From the NCBI RefSeq assembly GCF_000827125.1, contig NZ_CP010311.1, forward strand, positions 1,426,001 to 1,490,000: 64,000 nt of DNA. Direction: 5' to 3'. Shown piece by piece: positions 50,655-60,739 of the stretch. Position 1 is the stretch's first letter. Every line of letters starts with the position of its first letter. The notes beneath the pieces are model-generated. The model searched no databases, was not told the DNA's origin, and worked only from the letters and a program-made list of their open reading frames with translations. The stretch is from Geoalkalibacter subterraneus (lineage in GTDB: Bacteria > Desulfobacterota > Desulfuromonadia > Desulfuromonadales > Geoalkalibacteraceae). A program made the position numbers and the translations under genes.

Positions 50655-52919
50655 TCAGCCCTGGGCGATCGATTCCTGAACATCGACCACAGCGACCGCC
50701 GCCATGTTGACGATGTCTGCAACATCATCGCCGCGCTGCAGGACGTGAACCGGCTTCTTCATTCCCATCAGGATCGGGCCGATCTGCTCGGCGTTGCCAA
50801 GCTTGTGCAGAAGCTTGTAGGCGATGTTGCCCGACTGCAGATCCGGGAAGATGAAGATATTGGCGTCGCCTTTGAGATCGGAGAAGGGGTACTGAGCGGC
50901 CACCAGGTCAGGGTCGAGAGCGACGTTGGCTTGAATTTCACCGTCGACGTTAAGCTCGGGAGCCCATTTCTTCACCAGTTCGGTCGCCCGCTTGACCTTG
51001 ACGGTAAGAGGGTGCTCGGCGCTGCCGAAGTTGGAGAATGACAGCATGGCAACCCGCGGTTTGATATCGAAGTGCCGTGCCTTGCGTGCGGTGAGAATCG
51101 CCGTTTCAGCCAGTTCTTCAGCGGTGGGCTCGATGGTGACTGTCGTGTCCGCGAAGAAGACCGCTTCCTTCTTGGTGACCATCATATAGAGGCCGTGAAC
51201 TTTGGAGAGGCCGTCTTTTTTGCCGATGATCTCCAGGGCCGGGCGGATGGTCTCCGGGTAGTGATGGCTGATGCCGGACAGGAGGGTGTCGGCGTGTCCA
51301 TCCTGAACCATCATGGCTCCGAAATAGTTGCGGTTCTTTCTGATGAGCCGTTTTGCTTCTGCAAGGGTGACCCCTTTGCGCTGGCGCATTTCAAAGAATT
51401 CGTTGATATAGTCCTCCAGCAGAGGCGAGTTCTCCGGGTCGATGATTTCAGCCTGGTAGAGGTCGAGATTAAGCGCCTTGATCCGCTCTTCGATCTCCTC
51501 CTTATTCCCAAGCAGGATCGGGGTGGCGATCCCTTCATCGATAATGATCTGAGCGGCGCGCAGGATCTTGTCGTCGTCGCCTTCCGGGAAAACGATGCGC
51601 TTGGGATTGGCCTTGGCTTTGTTGATCAGGATGCGCATCACTTCCTTGGAGCGTCCCTGCAGGGCCTCAAGCTGCTCGATGTATTTATCCATGTCAGCAA
51701 TGGGGCGGCGTGCCACGCCGGAGTCCATTGCGGCTTGAGCGACTGCGGGAGCCACGTGCAGCAGAACCCGGGGATCGAAAGGTTTCGGGATCAGGTATTC
51801 GCGTCCGAATTTAATCGCCTCGCCGCCGTAGGCGCGCCGCACTGAATCGGGGACGTCCTGCTTGGCCAGGTCCGCCAGCGCTTTTACCGCTGCGATTTTC
51901 ATCTCGGCGTTGATCGCCTTGGCGTGGGTGTCAAGCGCGCCCCGGAACAGGAAGGGAAAGCACAGCACGTTATTGACCTGGTTATTGTAATCGCTGCGGC
52001 CGGTACCGATGATGACATCGCTGCGCACCTTATAGGCATCCGGAGGAGTGATTTCAGGGTCAGGGTTGGCCATCGCAAAAACAATCGGATCCGGGGCCAT
52101 GGAGGCCAGCATTTCATTGGTCAGCGCCCCTTTGACCGAGACGCCGAAGAACACATCCGCGCCCTTCATGGCATCTTCCAGGGAGCGTGCATCCGTGTCG
52201 ACGGCGTAGCGCTCCTTGTAGGGGTTCATCCCCGCGGTGCGTCCCTTGTAGATCACACCTTTGCTGTCTGCCAGCATGACATTCTCTGGCCGTGCACCCA
52301 TATCGATGGCCAGTTTGGCGCAGGCAATGCCTGCAGCGCCGGCACCATTGACGACAATGCGGATATCCTCAAGTTTCTTGCCGATGATTTCCAGGGCATT
52401 GATCAGACCTGCCGCGGCGATGATGGCGGTGCCGTGCTGGTCATCGTGAAACACGGGGATATTGAGGATCTCCTGCAGCTGCTCTTCAATGTAGAAGCAT
52501 TCAGGTCCCTTGATATCCTCCAGGTTGATGCCGCCGAAGGTGGGTTCAAGCAGTTTGACGGTCCGGATTAGCTCATCGGGATCCTTGGTGTCGAGTTCAA
52601 TGTCAAAGACGTCGACATCGGCAAAGGTCTTGAACAGAACGCCTTTGCCTTCCATGACGGGCTTTCCGGCCAGGGCGCCGATGTCACCAAGACCCAGAAC
52701 CGCGGTTCCATTGGAGACAACCGCAACCAGGTTGCCCTTGGCGGTGTATTTGTAGGCGTCGTTGGGATTTTTTTCGATTTCGAGACAGGGTTCGGCAACC
52801 CCGGGACTGTATGCGAGGGAGAGGTCACGGCTGGTGGCACAGGGTTTGGTGGTGATGACTTCGATTTTTCCCTTTCGTCCGCTGCTGTGATAATCCAAAG
52901 CTTCCTGGCGCTTGGACAT
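50655..52919 (-). CDS. maeB: NADP-dependent malic enzyme with C-terminal phosphotransacetylase-like domain
   Basis: 754 residues, the full MaeB-type length. The malic enzyme part (1-~420) has [34 protein letters not shown], the NAD(P) loop [16 protein letters not shown] and [16 protein letters not shown]. The second part (~430-754) is a phosphate acetyltransferase-like domain ([18 protein letters not shown] ... [20 protein letters not shown]) that usually regulates rather than catalyses. It makes pyruvate and NADPH from malate. Confidence 0.95.
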   Translation of the reverse strand: MSKRQEALDYHSSGRKGKIEVITTKPCATSRDLSLAYSPGVAEPCLEIEKNPNDAYKYTAKGNLVAVVSNGTAVLGLGDIGALAGKPVMEGKGVLFKTFADVDVFDIELDTKDPDELIRTVKLLEPTFGGINLEDIKGPECFYIEEQLQEILNIPVFHDDQHGTAIIAAAGLINALEIIGKKLEDIRIVVNGAGAAGIACAKLAIDMGARPENVMLADSKGVIYKGRTAGMNPYKERYAVDTDARSLEDAMKGADVFFGVSVKGALTNEMLASMAPDPIVFAMANPDPEITPPDAYKVRSDVIIGTGRSDYNNQVNNVLCFPFLFRGALDTHAKAINAEMKIAAVKALADLAKQDVPDSVRRAYGGEAIKFGREYLIPKPFDPRVLLHVAPAVAQAAMDSGVARRPIADMDKYIEQLEALQGRSKEVMRILINKAKANPKRIVFPEGDDDKILRAAQIIIDEGIATPILLGNKEEIEERIKALNLDLYQAEIIDPENSPLLEDYINEFFEMRQRKGVTLAEAKRLIRKNRNYFGAMMVQDGHADTLLSGISHHYPETIRPALEIIGKKDGLSKVHGLYMMVTKKEAVFFADTTVTIEPTAEELAETAILTARKARHFDIKPRVAMLSFSNFGSAEHPLTVKVKRATELVKKWAPELNVDGEIQANVALDPDLVAAQYPFSDLKGDANIFIFPDLQSGNIAYKLLHKLGNAEQIGPILMGMKKPVHVLQRGDDVADIVNMAAVAVVDVQESIAQG

Positions 52920-53406
52920 AGACGCTTATCCTTTCATGTGTGGGGTTTTTGAAAATGGAATATGATTTTACCAGGCAGGCGATCCCTTTGATTTGGTCAA
53001 GAGAATTTTTACCGGGAATAAAAAAACAAAATCAAACACGTTTTTTAAGCAGGTAATTTTATTAATAGTGAAAAACATAATCGTGTTCCGGACAACTTGT
53101 CAAGCCTAATCGCTCTGAGTGTCTCTATGGCGGATCAATGGAAACTTTTCCATCTTGTGACATTGTTATATAGCAATGGCAATGCCAAGCTTGATTCTGC
53201 CACTAAAGTACAAACATAACGTTTGTTTAAGCCTGGTCAAGGTTTTAATTCGATAGTCGGTTTCTCAAAAGGTGCCGGAAGGTGACCAGAGTGGCCGATT
53301 TCAGCCACCTTCGCTTCCTTTGGCTTGATCCGGGGCGTTCTTTAGGGTAATTGGTATCTGTCGTGGTTAAAAATTGCGTGATGTCATGTTCGAAGGAGGG
53401 AGGCCT
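52920..53406. other. AT-rich gene-free region upstream of maeB
   Basis: Nearly 490 bp between divergent maeB and the phosphoesterase gene. It is clearly AT-richer than the flanks and contains poly-A/T runs around 53015-53060. It should hold both promoters, but I cannot assign boxes with confidence, and no gene is supported. Confidence 0.5.
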
Positions 53407-53895
53407 GTGGTCATTGGTGTTGTTTCCGATACCCATTTGCGCGACAATAGCGCCAGTTGGCAGTTTCTCAATCGCCTGCGGGAAGAGTTCTTTCAGGACG
53501 CCGCCATGATTCTTCATGCCGGTGATCTGGTCGATCCCGCCATCCTGGATGCATTCGACCCCATCCCGGTGGTGGCTGTGCGGGGAAACATGGACCCGGC
53601 CTCCAGCGGTCTGCCTCTGAAGCGGATCATCCATCAGGCAGGTTTTCGTATCGGCCTTATTCACGGGTGGGGCAGTGTCGCCGGACTTGAAGAGCGGATT
53701 CGGCGCGAGTTTTATGGCGAGGACCTCGACTGCCTTGTCTTCGGCCACAGTCATCAGTGCGCCAATCATCATTACGGGCGCACCCTGATGTTCAATCCCG
53801 GCAGTGCCTGCGACCCGCGGCAGGCGCCTTTCCCGACGGTGGGGCGTCTCTACCTTGAACAGACGCTGCATGGAGAGGTGCTGCGCTGCGATTGA
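53407..53895 (+). CDS. YfcE/MJ0936-type metallophosphoesterase
   Basis: 162 residues from a GTG start (VIGVVSDTHLRDN) placed right behind GGAGGGAGG; the upstream ATG would run through that ribosome site. Metal motifs: SDTHL, HAGDLVD, VRGNMD, GLIHGWG, FGHSHQ and NPGSA. Family members are small manganese-dependent phosphodiesterases of uncertain substrate. Confidence 0.88.
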   Translation: MVIGVVSDTHLRDNSASWQFLNRLREEFFQDAAMILHAGDLVDPAILDAFDPIPVVAVRGNMDPASSGLPLKRIIHQAGFRIGLIHGWGSVAGLEERIRREFYGEDLDCLVFGHSHQCANHHYGRTLMFNPGSACDPRQAPFPTVGRLYLEQTLHGEVLRCD

Positions 53896-53995
53896 TCCAC
53901 TGCTGGAGGAACGTCGCTGTTTTTCAGTCTGCCTGAAACAAGGCAGGGGTCGAATCCCGATTTATCTGAATACTTAAATTTCAAGCGAGGAAAAA

Positions 53996-54490
53996 ATGGA
54001 ATCTTTGTGGGCGCCCTGGCGCATGGAGTATATCAAGGGAGAATCACCCAAAGAGTGTATCTTCTGCCTCAAATCCAAACCCGAGGAGGACCGGCAGCGG
54101 ATGGTTCTTTTCCGTGGGGAACATTCCTTTGTCATCATTAACCGCTATCCCTACACCAACGGCCATCTGATGGTGGCCCCCTATCGGCACACCGTCAACC
54201 TGGGGGATTTCACCGATGCCGAGCTGATTGAAGTCCACCGCTTGATCAGCCTTTCCTGCGATGTGCTGAAGGATTGCGTCAATCCCGATGGATTCAACGT
54301 GGGGCTCAACATCGGCCGGGTCGCCGGCGCCGGAATTGATGACCACCTGCACTACCACATTGTGCCGCGCTGGAGCGGCGACACCAATTTCATGCCGGTG
54401 ATGGCCGACGTGCGGGTCGTCCCCCAGCACCTTGAAGAGACCTACGAGCAGCTTCGTGCCGCATTTGATAAATTCAGAAACCGGGCGTGA
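53996..54490 (+). CDS. HIT-family hydrolase / AP4A phosphorylase-like protein
   Basis: 164 residues. An N-terminal WAPWRMEYI, zinc Cys pair in CIFCLK, INRYPYTNGHLMVAPYRH, and the HIT triad DDHLHYHIVPRWSGDTNFM. This matches the bacterial branch related to diadenosine-tetraphosphate phosphorylase. It probably cleaves dinucleoside polyphosphates or nucleoside phosphoramidates. Confidence 0.9.
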   Translation: MESLWAPWRMEYIKGESPKECIFCLKSKPEEDRQRMVLFRGEHSFVIINRYPYTNGHLMVAPYRHTVNLGDFTDAELIEVHRLISLSCDVLKDCVNPDGFNVGLNIGRVAGAGIDDHLHYHIVPRWSGDTNFMPVMADVRVVPQHLEETYEQLRAAFDKFRNRA

Positions 54491-54604
54491 AGAATGCAGA
54501 CGTTTCTTTGCGGGACAGCCTCCGCTGTGCTACTCTTCATGTCGTTTAAGATACATGTCGCTAAGAATTCTCAATTACTGATCGATCAAGGAAGTCTGTA
54601 AGCA

Positions 54605-55204
54605 ATGCTTGAACTGATAAACAAAGGCGGCCCCTTCATGTGGCCGATCGGGGTCTGCTCGGTGCTGGCCCTGGCAATTTTTCTGGAGCGGGTATTCGTC
54701 TATTTCCGCATTCGTCGCGGCTCGCAGGGGCTGTTCCATGAAGTCGAGTCGCTGGCCGGCAAAGGTCGCCATGACGAGGCGATTATTGTCTGCCAGCGTG
54801 CCGATACCCCCCTGGCGCGCATTTTCATCGCCGCGCTGCGCGTGGCGGGACGCCCGCGTGAGCAGATCAAGACCCTGGTCGAAGAGGCAGGCAACCGTGA
54901 ATCGGCCCCCCTGTCGCGCTACCTTGGCCTGATGGCGACGATCGCCAACATCAGCCCCCTGCTGGGTCTGCTGGGAACCGTGTGGGGTATGATCGAAGCC
55001 TTCAACGTCATCGCTCTTCAGGGAGTGGGGACGCCCGCCACCCTTGGCGGCGGCATTTCCCAGGCCCTGATCACGACTGCGGCCGGTCTGACCGTTGCCA
55101 TTCCCACCATTCTCGGGCATCGCTACCTGACCAGCCGTGCCGACCGTATTACCCTTGAGATGGAGGAGTATTCCCTTCATCTGGTGGATGTCCTCGGGAG
55201 CTGA
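54605..55204 (+). CDS. TolQ/ExbB-type proton channel protein
   Basis: 199 residues, three membrane helices: FMWPIGVCSVLALAIFLERVF, YLGLMATIANISPLLGLLGTVWG and ALITTAAGLTVAIPTILGHRY. It forms a pentameric motor with the downstream ExbD/TolR protein and energises an outer-membrane-linked partner. No TonB or TolA gene follows here, so its assignment to the Tol or Exb system stays open. Confidence 0.9.
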   Translation: MLELINKGGPFMWPIGVCSVLALAIFLERVFVYFRIRRGSQGLFHEVESLAGKGRHDEAIIVCQRADTPLARIFIAALRVAGRPREQIKTLVEEAGNRESAPLSRYLGLMATIANISPLLGLLGTVWGMIEAFNVIALQGVGTPATLGGGISQALITTAAGLTVAIPTILGHRYLTSRADRITLEMEEYSLHLVDVLGS

Positions 55205-55207
55205 TTC

Positions 55208-55627
55208 ATGGCTTTTCGCCGCAAGCAACAAGATGATGCACGCATCGATATGACTCCCATGGTGGACGTGGTTTTTCTGCTGCTGATCTTTTTCATGATC
55301 TCCACCACCTTCGTTGAGACGCCGGGAATCGATATCCGTCTGCCTGAATCTTCGGCGCGCTCCGTTGATCGTGAACCTGAAGAGATCAAGGTCTATCTCA
55401 CGAATGAAGGCGAGATCTTCCTCGGTGATGAACCGACCACCAAGGCACAACTCGAAAAATTTCTTGAAGGAAAGCGGGACGACGCCGGTCAGATTACCTT
55501 TCTTCTGCTGGCGGATCGCGAGGCCCGCCATGGCATGGTGGTCGAGTTGATGGACCTGGCCCGCACTTCGGGATTTTCGCGGCTTGCCATCGGGACGGAA
55601 GAATCTTCACGACGTCCGCGGGAATGA
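55208..55627 (+). CDS. ExbD/TolR-type biopolymer transport protein
   Basis: 139 residues with one membrane helix bearing the proton-carrying Asp in [20 protein letters not shown], and a periplasmic domain ([33 protein letters not shown]). It lies 3 bp after its ExbB partner and 1 bp before a ROK kinase gene, so all three are likely to be one operon. Confidence 0.92.
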   Translation: MAFRRKQQDDARIDMTPMVDVVFLLLIFFMISTTFVETPGIDIRLPESSARSVDREPEEIKVYLTNEGEIFLGDEPTTKAQLEKFLEGKRDDAGQITFLLLADREARHGMVVELMDLARTSGFSRLAIGTEESSRRPRE

Positions 55628-55628
55628 T

Positions 55629-56621
55629 ATGAACAATTCAGGCGACGACACTTTTATGCAGCGGCGTTTTCTGGTCGGCATTGATCTTGGCGGCACTAAT
55701 TGCCGGATGGCTCTTGTGGATGGTCAGGGCCGTGTTTGTCGGCGCGAGCGTTTCAGCAGTCGGGATTTCGACCACGTCGATGGCCTGATGGCTAAAATCG
55801 AGGTCATCTGCCGGGAGTTTGAGATCGCAGTCCGCGGAGCCGGTGGGGAAATTGTCGCCCTCGGCGCAGGCGTTCCGGGGCTGGTCGATTACCAGGGCAA
55901 AGTCATGGTCGCTCCCAACCTCAGTTGGCTCAACGGCGTTGATTTTTCTGCACGGCTTGCTGAACTTGGTCAGTGGTCAGTGCGTGTCATCAACGATGCC
56001 AATGCGATTGCCTGGGGTGAACACGCCTGGGGCGCTGTCCGCGACAACAGTTCTTTTCTTGCCGTGACGCTGGGGACCGGCGTCGGTGGAGGCCTGGTGC
56101 TGGGGGGGCGCTTGTGGGTCGGCTCCGATGGGGCCGCGGGTGAATTCGGACATGTCGTGGTCGAACCCGACGGCCGGCCCTGCAGGTGCGGCAGTCGCGG
56201 CTGCCTTGAGCAGTATGCCTCCGCAACGGGAATTTTACGCTCTGTTCGGGAGGAGCTGGTGCAGGGACGACGCTCCAGCCTTGAATCTCTGGACGCCGAC
56301 GCGTTGACCGCGCTCGCCGTAGGCCGTGCCGCCCGTGAAGGGGATGCACTGGCCCTGGACGTCCTTAACGAAGCCGGCAGGCGTCTCGGCCAGGGGCTGG
56401 CGATGATTGCCAACGTCCTTAATCCTGAAGCCGTTGTGATCTGCGGCGGAGTCAGTTTGAGCCTCGACCTGATGCGGCCAAGTCTTGACGGTGAATTGTC
56501 CCGTCGAGCGTTTGAGGTCAGTGCGCGCCGCCTGCGCATTGTCGCCGGGGAACTCGGCGACGATGCCGGCATTCTCGGGGCTGCCCATATCGCCGGCTGC
56601 ACCGACGCCCTGTGGCCCTGA
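55629..56621 (+). CDS. ROK-family sugar kinase (glucokinase-like)
   Basis: 330 residues from MNNSGDDTFMQRRFLVG. ATP site GIDLGGTNCRMALVDG; GAGVPGLVDYQGKV; catalytic Asp in INDANAIAWGEHAWG; second phosphate loop TLGTGVGGGLVLGGRL; ROK zinc cluster CRCGSRGCLEQYAS. The intact zinc cluster and the NDANA motif fit glucokinases. No DNA-binding domain is present, so it is not a ROK repressor. Confidence 0.9.
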   Translation: MNNSGDDTFMQRRFLVGIDLGGTNCRMALVDGQGRVCRRERFSSRDFDHVDGLMAKIEVICREFEIAVRGAGGEIVALGAGVPGLVDYQGKVMVAPNLSWLNGVDFSARLAELGQWSVRVINDANAIAWGEHAWGAVRDNSSFLAVTLGTGVGGGLVLGGRLWVGSDGAAGEFGHVVVEPDGRPCRCGSRGCLEQYASATGILRSVREELVQGRRSSLESLDADALTALAVGRAAREGDALALDVLNEAGRRLGQGLAMIANVLNPEAVVICGGVSLSLDLMRPSLDGELSRRAFEVSARRLRIVAGELGDDAGILGAAHIAGCTDALWP

Positions 56622-56838
56622 TTCCGATTTTCCTTCCCCTGTTCCTGGACTTTCTTTCCACCCTGCCGGGCGTTTTTCAGCTACCTTGTTTTGGTATGAT
56701 ATTTCGCTAATATTTTGCTTGATTTTTATGTGTTTGCGTTTTAGTCTACCCCTAATGAATAAAATCTGACCATTTGTTTCCACCCGAGCTGAGTGGACAT
56801 TGGATTCTCAGATTTTTTTAAGGGAAACGGGAGCCTTG

Positions 56839-58827
56839 ATGGATATGGAACGCAATATCGACCGGAAGTTTCTCTACGCAGCCGGCGGGGTTATGCTCGG
56901 CATTCTCGCCCCTATCGGTTGGCTGATTCTGCACCCGTTGCTCTTCTGGCGTTCCGGCCAGGGGTTCTGGGAACAGTTTCTAAGCCATCTTTTCGCAGGC
57001 CCGGAAAATACAGCTCTTTACTTGTATATGGGGGGCGGGACCGCGGTTGTTCTCGGGGCGTTCGGCTTCTTTATCGGCAAATCGAGCCAACAGATTCACC
57101 AGCGCGCTCAGCGCCTGGATGAATTGAACCAGGAAGTGGCTCTGCAGAAAGAAGATTTCGAGCGTCGCTTTCGGGACCTGAACGGCAGCATCAAGAGTTT
57201 TCACGGCATCAACGCCAACATCCAGAAGACCGTGGTTGCCGACGAGGTGCTTGACCTGGCCGCTGAAGGACTCCACCGCATTCTGAATTACGACCGGGTG
57301 AATATCTTTCTCGTCGATAACAAGGAGAAGGTGATGCACTGGGCCGGCAGTCGTGATGGAGAGGATGAAACCCATAATGAGGAGTTGCCCGATATCCCTC
57401 TTGACCCAAGAGCGGGCGCCCTTTACCACGCGGTGACCGAATCCCGCATAATCTTCGTCGACAATGCGCGGACCATGCCGTCTGAATATCACCTGCAGCC
57501 TCCCATGAGCGAGATGTCTAAACTGCGTTCGCGCAGTTTCATTCTCTGCCCCGTCATCGTCAACGACGAGGTGGTCGGCCTGTTTGCGGTGGACAATAAG
57601 AAGAAGCAGAAAAACCTTGATGAAACCGATGTGGATACCGTCAAGCTTTTTGCTGACCAGGTTTCTTCGGCGCTGACCAAGATAAACCTGATCGGCGCGG
57701 TCGAGATATTGATCGGTGAGTTGAACAAGACGTTCCAGGATTTCGCCAAGTATCGCGAAGAATATTCCAAGCTGATCTCTTCCCTCAAGCGGGCGACCGC
57801 CTCCACTGCCGCGTCCATTACCGAAATCGTCAGCGGGGCCGATGTGGTGCGCGATGCCGTCAACAGCACCCAGTCTGCCTCCAGCGAGATTTCCGTTTCC
57901 ATCGAGCAGGTTTCCCAGAACATGAAACTGCTGACCGATTTCATGGAAAACTCCATCTCGGCCATGACCGAGATTTCCACGACCATCAAGAACATTCAGG
58001 AAAACGGCGCGGTGTCGCAGGAGATGTCGGAGACGGTCAAGAAGCAGGCTGAAGAAGGCGTCAAGTCGGTCACCGACACCATGGCCGGTCTGCAGGGGAT
58101 CTCCACCTCCGTCAAGGACGCTTCCAGCGTGATCTCGTCGCTGTCGGAAAAGAGCGAGCAGATCGACCACATTACGACGGTGATCAACGAAATCACCCAG
58201 AAAACCAACCTGCTGGCCCTCAATGCCGCGATTATCGCTGCCCAGGCCGGTGAGCAGGGGCGCTCCTTCGGTGTTGTCGCCGAGGAGATTCGTGGACTCT
58301 CTCAGGAAACAGCCAGTTCGACCGGTGCCATCACCCAGATTATCCACGAGATCAAGGAGTTCACCGAGCAGGCGGTCGGACATATCGGCAAAACCAGCGA
58401 CTGGGTGGCCAAGGGGATGGATCTCGGCCGCGGCACCGAAAGTTCACTGCGGCGGATTCTTGACAGCGCCAGCAACGCCATGGGCATGTCCCGTGACATC
58501 CGCAAGGCGACGGAAGAGGTCTCCCATAGCGCGGAATATGTCAGCCAATCGATCGAGGAGTTGGGCGAGATGGCTTCGCAGGTCTCGCTGGCTTTCCGCG
58601 AGCAGGCGCAGGGGACGCGCAGCATCGTTCAGTCGATCGAAGAGATCAAGAACATGGCCGACGACATGGTTGTTGCCACTGCTCAGCAGGAGAAAGACAC
58701 GCGTGAAATCGAGAAAGGCGTGGACTCGGTGCAGACCATGGCGGACAGCATCTTCGGCGAGATGGACGAGCGCCGGAGGCAGAGCCAGGACGTGGTCGAG
58801 CGTTTGGAGCGACTCAAGCAGAGCTGA
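56839..58827 (+). CDS. methyl-accepting chemotaxis protein with GAF domain
   Basis: 662 residues from the ATG behind GGGAG at 56839; an upstream TTG frame lacks a ribosome site. Two membrane helices (~10-33 and ~57-80) enclose a very short periplasmic loop, followed by a cytoplasmic GAF domain (~118-280, [20 protein letters not shown] ... VVGLFAVDN), then the signalling coiled coil. The hairpin tip reads [20 protein letters not shown], with Ile and Gln in place of the usual Glu and Arg. The small loop suggests it senses cytoplasmic signals through GAF. Confidence 0.9.
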   Translation: MDMERNIDRKFLYAAGGVMLGILAPIGWLILHPLLFWRSGQGFWEQFLSHLFAGPENTALYLYMGGGTAVVLGAFGFFIGKSSQQIHQRAQRLDELNQEVALQKEDFERRFRDLNGSIKSFHGINANIQKTVVADEVLDLAAEGLHRILNYDRVNIFLVDNKEKVMHWAGSRDGEDETHNEELPDIPLDPRAGALYHAVTESRIIFVDNARTMPSEYHLQPPMSEMSKLRSRSFILCPVIVNDEVVGLFAVDNKKKQKNLDETDVDTVKLFADQVSSALTKINLIGAVEILIGELNKTFQDFAKYREEYSKLISSLKRATASTAASITEIVSGADVVRDAVNSTQSASSEISVSIEQVSQNMKLLTDFMENSISAMTEISTTIKNIQENGAVSQEMSETVKKQAEEGVKSVTDTMAGLQGISTSVKDASSVISSLSEKSEQIDHITTVINEITQKTNLLALNAAIIAAQAGEQGRSFGVVAEEIRGLSQETASSTGAITQIIHEIKEFTEQAVGHIGKTSDWVAKGMDLGRGTESSLRRILDSASNAMGMSRDIRKATEEVSHSAEYVSQSIEELGEMASQVSLAFREQAQGTRSIVQSIEEIKNMADDMVVATAQQEKDTREIEKGVDSVQTMADSIFGEMDERRRQSQDVVERLERLKQS

Positions 58828-58872
58828 TTCACTTCAGGCGACCGGACATAGATCAGGTCGGGAAAAGTTCAG

Positions 58873-58902
58873 GAGGGGCTTCTTATGAGGCCCCTTTTTT
58901 TG
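58873..58902 (+). terminator. terminator between chemoreceptor and CDF genes
   Basis: Arms GGGGCTTC and GAGGCCCC around TTAT, followed by seven T. It serves the chemoreceptor transcript and partly overlaps the end of the convergent CDF gene. Confidence 0.8.
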
Positions 58903-59887
58903 TGGAATCGGTGGTGTCGAGGAACGGGTCACGGTGTCCGGGGACGGCTTTTGCCGCTGCAGCGAGATGGGGGCATTTCTCGCGGATGCCGACGCAGCTT
59001 TCGTCTTCGCAGGGCTCGACGTGGATGGTCACATCGGCATCGTGGACCTCTTCCTCGATGCGTTTCTCGAGATGATCGGCAATATTGTGGGCTTCCTTGA
59101 CGGTGAGGAGCTTGCAGACCGTCAGGTGAAAATCCATGATCTTTCTGGATCCGGCGCGGCGCGTGCGCAGGTTGTGGTAGTCCAGATAAAGCCTGCCATG
59201 ATCGGCAATCAGGCGTGAGACTTCATCCTGGATGGAGAGCGGCAGCTGCTCGTCGAGAACATCGCTCAGCCCGTGGCGGACCAGGCGCACCGCTTCGCTG
59301 ATGATGTAGATGGCGATAAGGATGGAAAGAACCGGGTCCAGCCAGCTCATGCCGGTCAGCTTGATCAGGATCAGCCCCAGCAGCAGCCCGGCGTTGGTGT
59401 AGACATCCATGGAAAAATGCAGCGAGTCAGCTCTCAGGGCGGAGGAGTCCGTCTCGCGTGCAACGCGCTTGAGGTAGCGGCTGATGGCCCAGGATGCGAC
59501 AATGGATCCGGCCAGGACGATGATGCCTCCTTCGATGCGCGAAATCTCGGGACCCCGCGCCAGGCGCCGGGCCGATTCAAAAATGATGGCGCCGCCGGAA
59601 AAAGCGATGATCGTACTCTGGATGAGGGTTGCCAGGGTCTCGTATTTGCCGTGGCCGAAAGGATGTGTTTCATCGGCGGGTTGCTCCGCCTTCTTGATGG
59701 CGACCAGGTTCACCGCCGACATCAGGATGTCGAGCAGAGAGTCCACCGCCGACGAAATAACCGCCATGGAACCTGTAGCCACGCCCGTGACCAGTTTGAC
59801 GGCGCTGAGGGCGGTGGCGGTGGCGAGGGAGAAGTGCGCCGCACGGATTTTTCGGGCGCCTGAGGTGCGGGGGGCTGAAGAAGTCAT
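58883..59887 (-). CDS. cation diffusion facilitator transporter
   Basis: 334 residues. Membrane part: ATALSAVKLVTGVATGSMAVI, metal site AVDSLLDILMSAVNL, and THPFGHGKYETLATL, then further helices with ALRADSLHFSMDVYTN (second His-Asp pair). The C-terminal cytoplasmic domain ends with HVEPCEDESCVGIREKCPHLA, a cysteine-rich tail that is unusual and could bind metal. It exports divalent cations such as zinc or iron in exchange for protons. Confidence 0.92.
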   Translation of the reverse strand: MTSSAPRTSGARKIRAAHFSLATATALSAVKLVTGVATGSMAVISSAVDSLLDILMSAVNLVAIKKAEQPADETHPFGHGKYETLATLIQSTIIAFSGGAIIFESARRLARGPEISRIEGGIIVLAGSIVASWAISRYLKRVARETDSSALRADSLHFSMDVYTNAGLLLGLILIKLTGMSWLDPVLSILIAIYIISEAVRLVRHGLSDVLDEQLPLSIQDEVSRLIADHGRLYLDYHNLRTRRAGSRKIMDFHLTVCKLLTVKEAHNIADHLEKRIEEEVHDADVTIHVEPCEDESCVGIREKCPHLAAAAKAVPGHRDPFLDTTDSTKKGAS

Positions 59888-59896
59888 GGCGGCAGG

Positions 59897-60391
59897 TCAG
59901 TCAAGCGCGCAGGCGCGATTCCAGTCGGGATAGTTATTTTCGATCTCCCAGAAACTGTCGATGCGCTGCTGGTAAAAGTTTCGATCTCGGCATGTTTGTT
60001 CGATTTCTTCTGCCAGCGCCGGCCGGCATTTTCCATGCGCGGCGCAGAAATGGTAAAACAGGACCGTGCCGTCGAGCTGTCGATTCAGTTCTTCCATATT
60101 CGGTTCAACATTTTTGACAATATACCAGTTGCCGCCGAACTGACGCAGGCGGCGCGGGTCGATGCGAAAAATATTTTCGCGCCGGTCCGCAATGATGAAG
60201 TCACGCAGAAAATAGTCCGCACCATAGGTCAGAGCCGCGGCATCTTCCGGCTCGAGGTTGCGTGATTCAACCAGGTCCCGGTAAAAAAGACGCAAAAATT
60301 TCTTGCATAACTCATCGACGCGGATTTCGTCATCAAGCGTATTGACGTTGAAGTTTTCTATGTCGAACAACTTGTCCTCTGTGGTGGTCAT
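59897..60391 (-). CDS. conserved protein of unknown function
   Basis: 164 residues, 9 bp upstream of the CDF gene on the same strand, so probably co-transcribed. Acidic and helical, with TYGADYFLRDFIIADRRENIF, RRLRQFGGNWYIVKNVEPN and YHFCAAHGKC...CRDRNFYQQR containing three Cys. No family is recognised. The pairing with a metal exporter is the only hint of function. Confidence 0.75.
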   Translation of the reverse strand: MTTTEDKLFDIENFNVNTLDDEIRVDELCKKFLRLFYRDLVESRNLEPEDAAALTYGADYFLRDFIIADRRENIFRIDPRRLRQFGGNWYIVKNVEPNMEELNRQLDGTVLFYHFCAAHGKCRPALAEEIEQTCRDRNFYQQRIDSFWEIENNYPDWNRACALD

Positions 60392-60420
60392 GCGTTAAGC
60401 TCCCCGGATTGAATTCTGAT

Positions 60421-60535
60421 GGCGTCGCAAAAAGTCCGCCCTACGGCGTTACGGCGTTTTTTCAGGATCTCGACATACCTGATGTATGCCTTCGCCCCTG
60501 AAAAACAACCAGGCCTTGTAATACGAAATTTTTGC
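60421..60535. repeat. 115-bp dispersed palindromic repeat, copy 2
   Basis: Partner of 46911-47025, same orientation, with about a dozen differences. The core GTTACGGCGTTTTTTCAGG and CGACATACCTGATGTATGCC are unchanged. It lies upstream of mutS. The ~200 bp after it hold no gene. Confidence 0.85.
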
Positions 60536-60739
60536 GAGTGCATCAATTTTTGCCGTTATTGTGCGCGGCTCGGCTCCGCGGGTCAAGCCATTTGCCGACA
60601 AAGTTCGTGGATTCGGACATTTACAACGTTTGACCGACTTGGTAGGATGATAGGGTTTAACCTCTGTTCAACGTCTTGATTCCGTCCGGCTCTGCAGGGC
60701 GGAACGGGAGCTGTCATTATCGCGAAAAAGGTAGTTTCT

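Noticed and set aside
60419-60679. Small protein starting MASQKVRPTALRRFF
   Set aside because: It is a translation of the 115-bp palindromic repeat. The matching frame in the other copy diverges after it, so there is no sign of coding selection.
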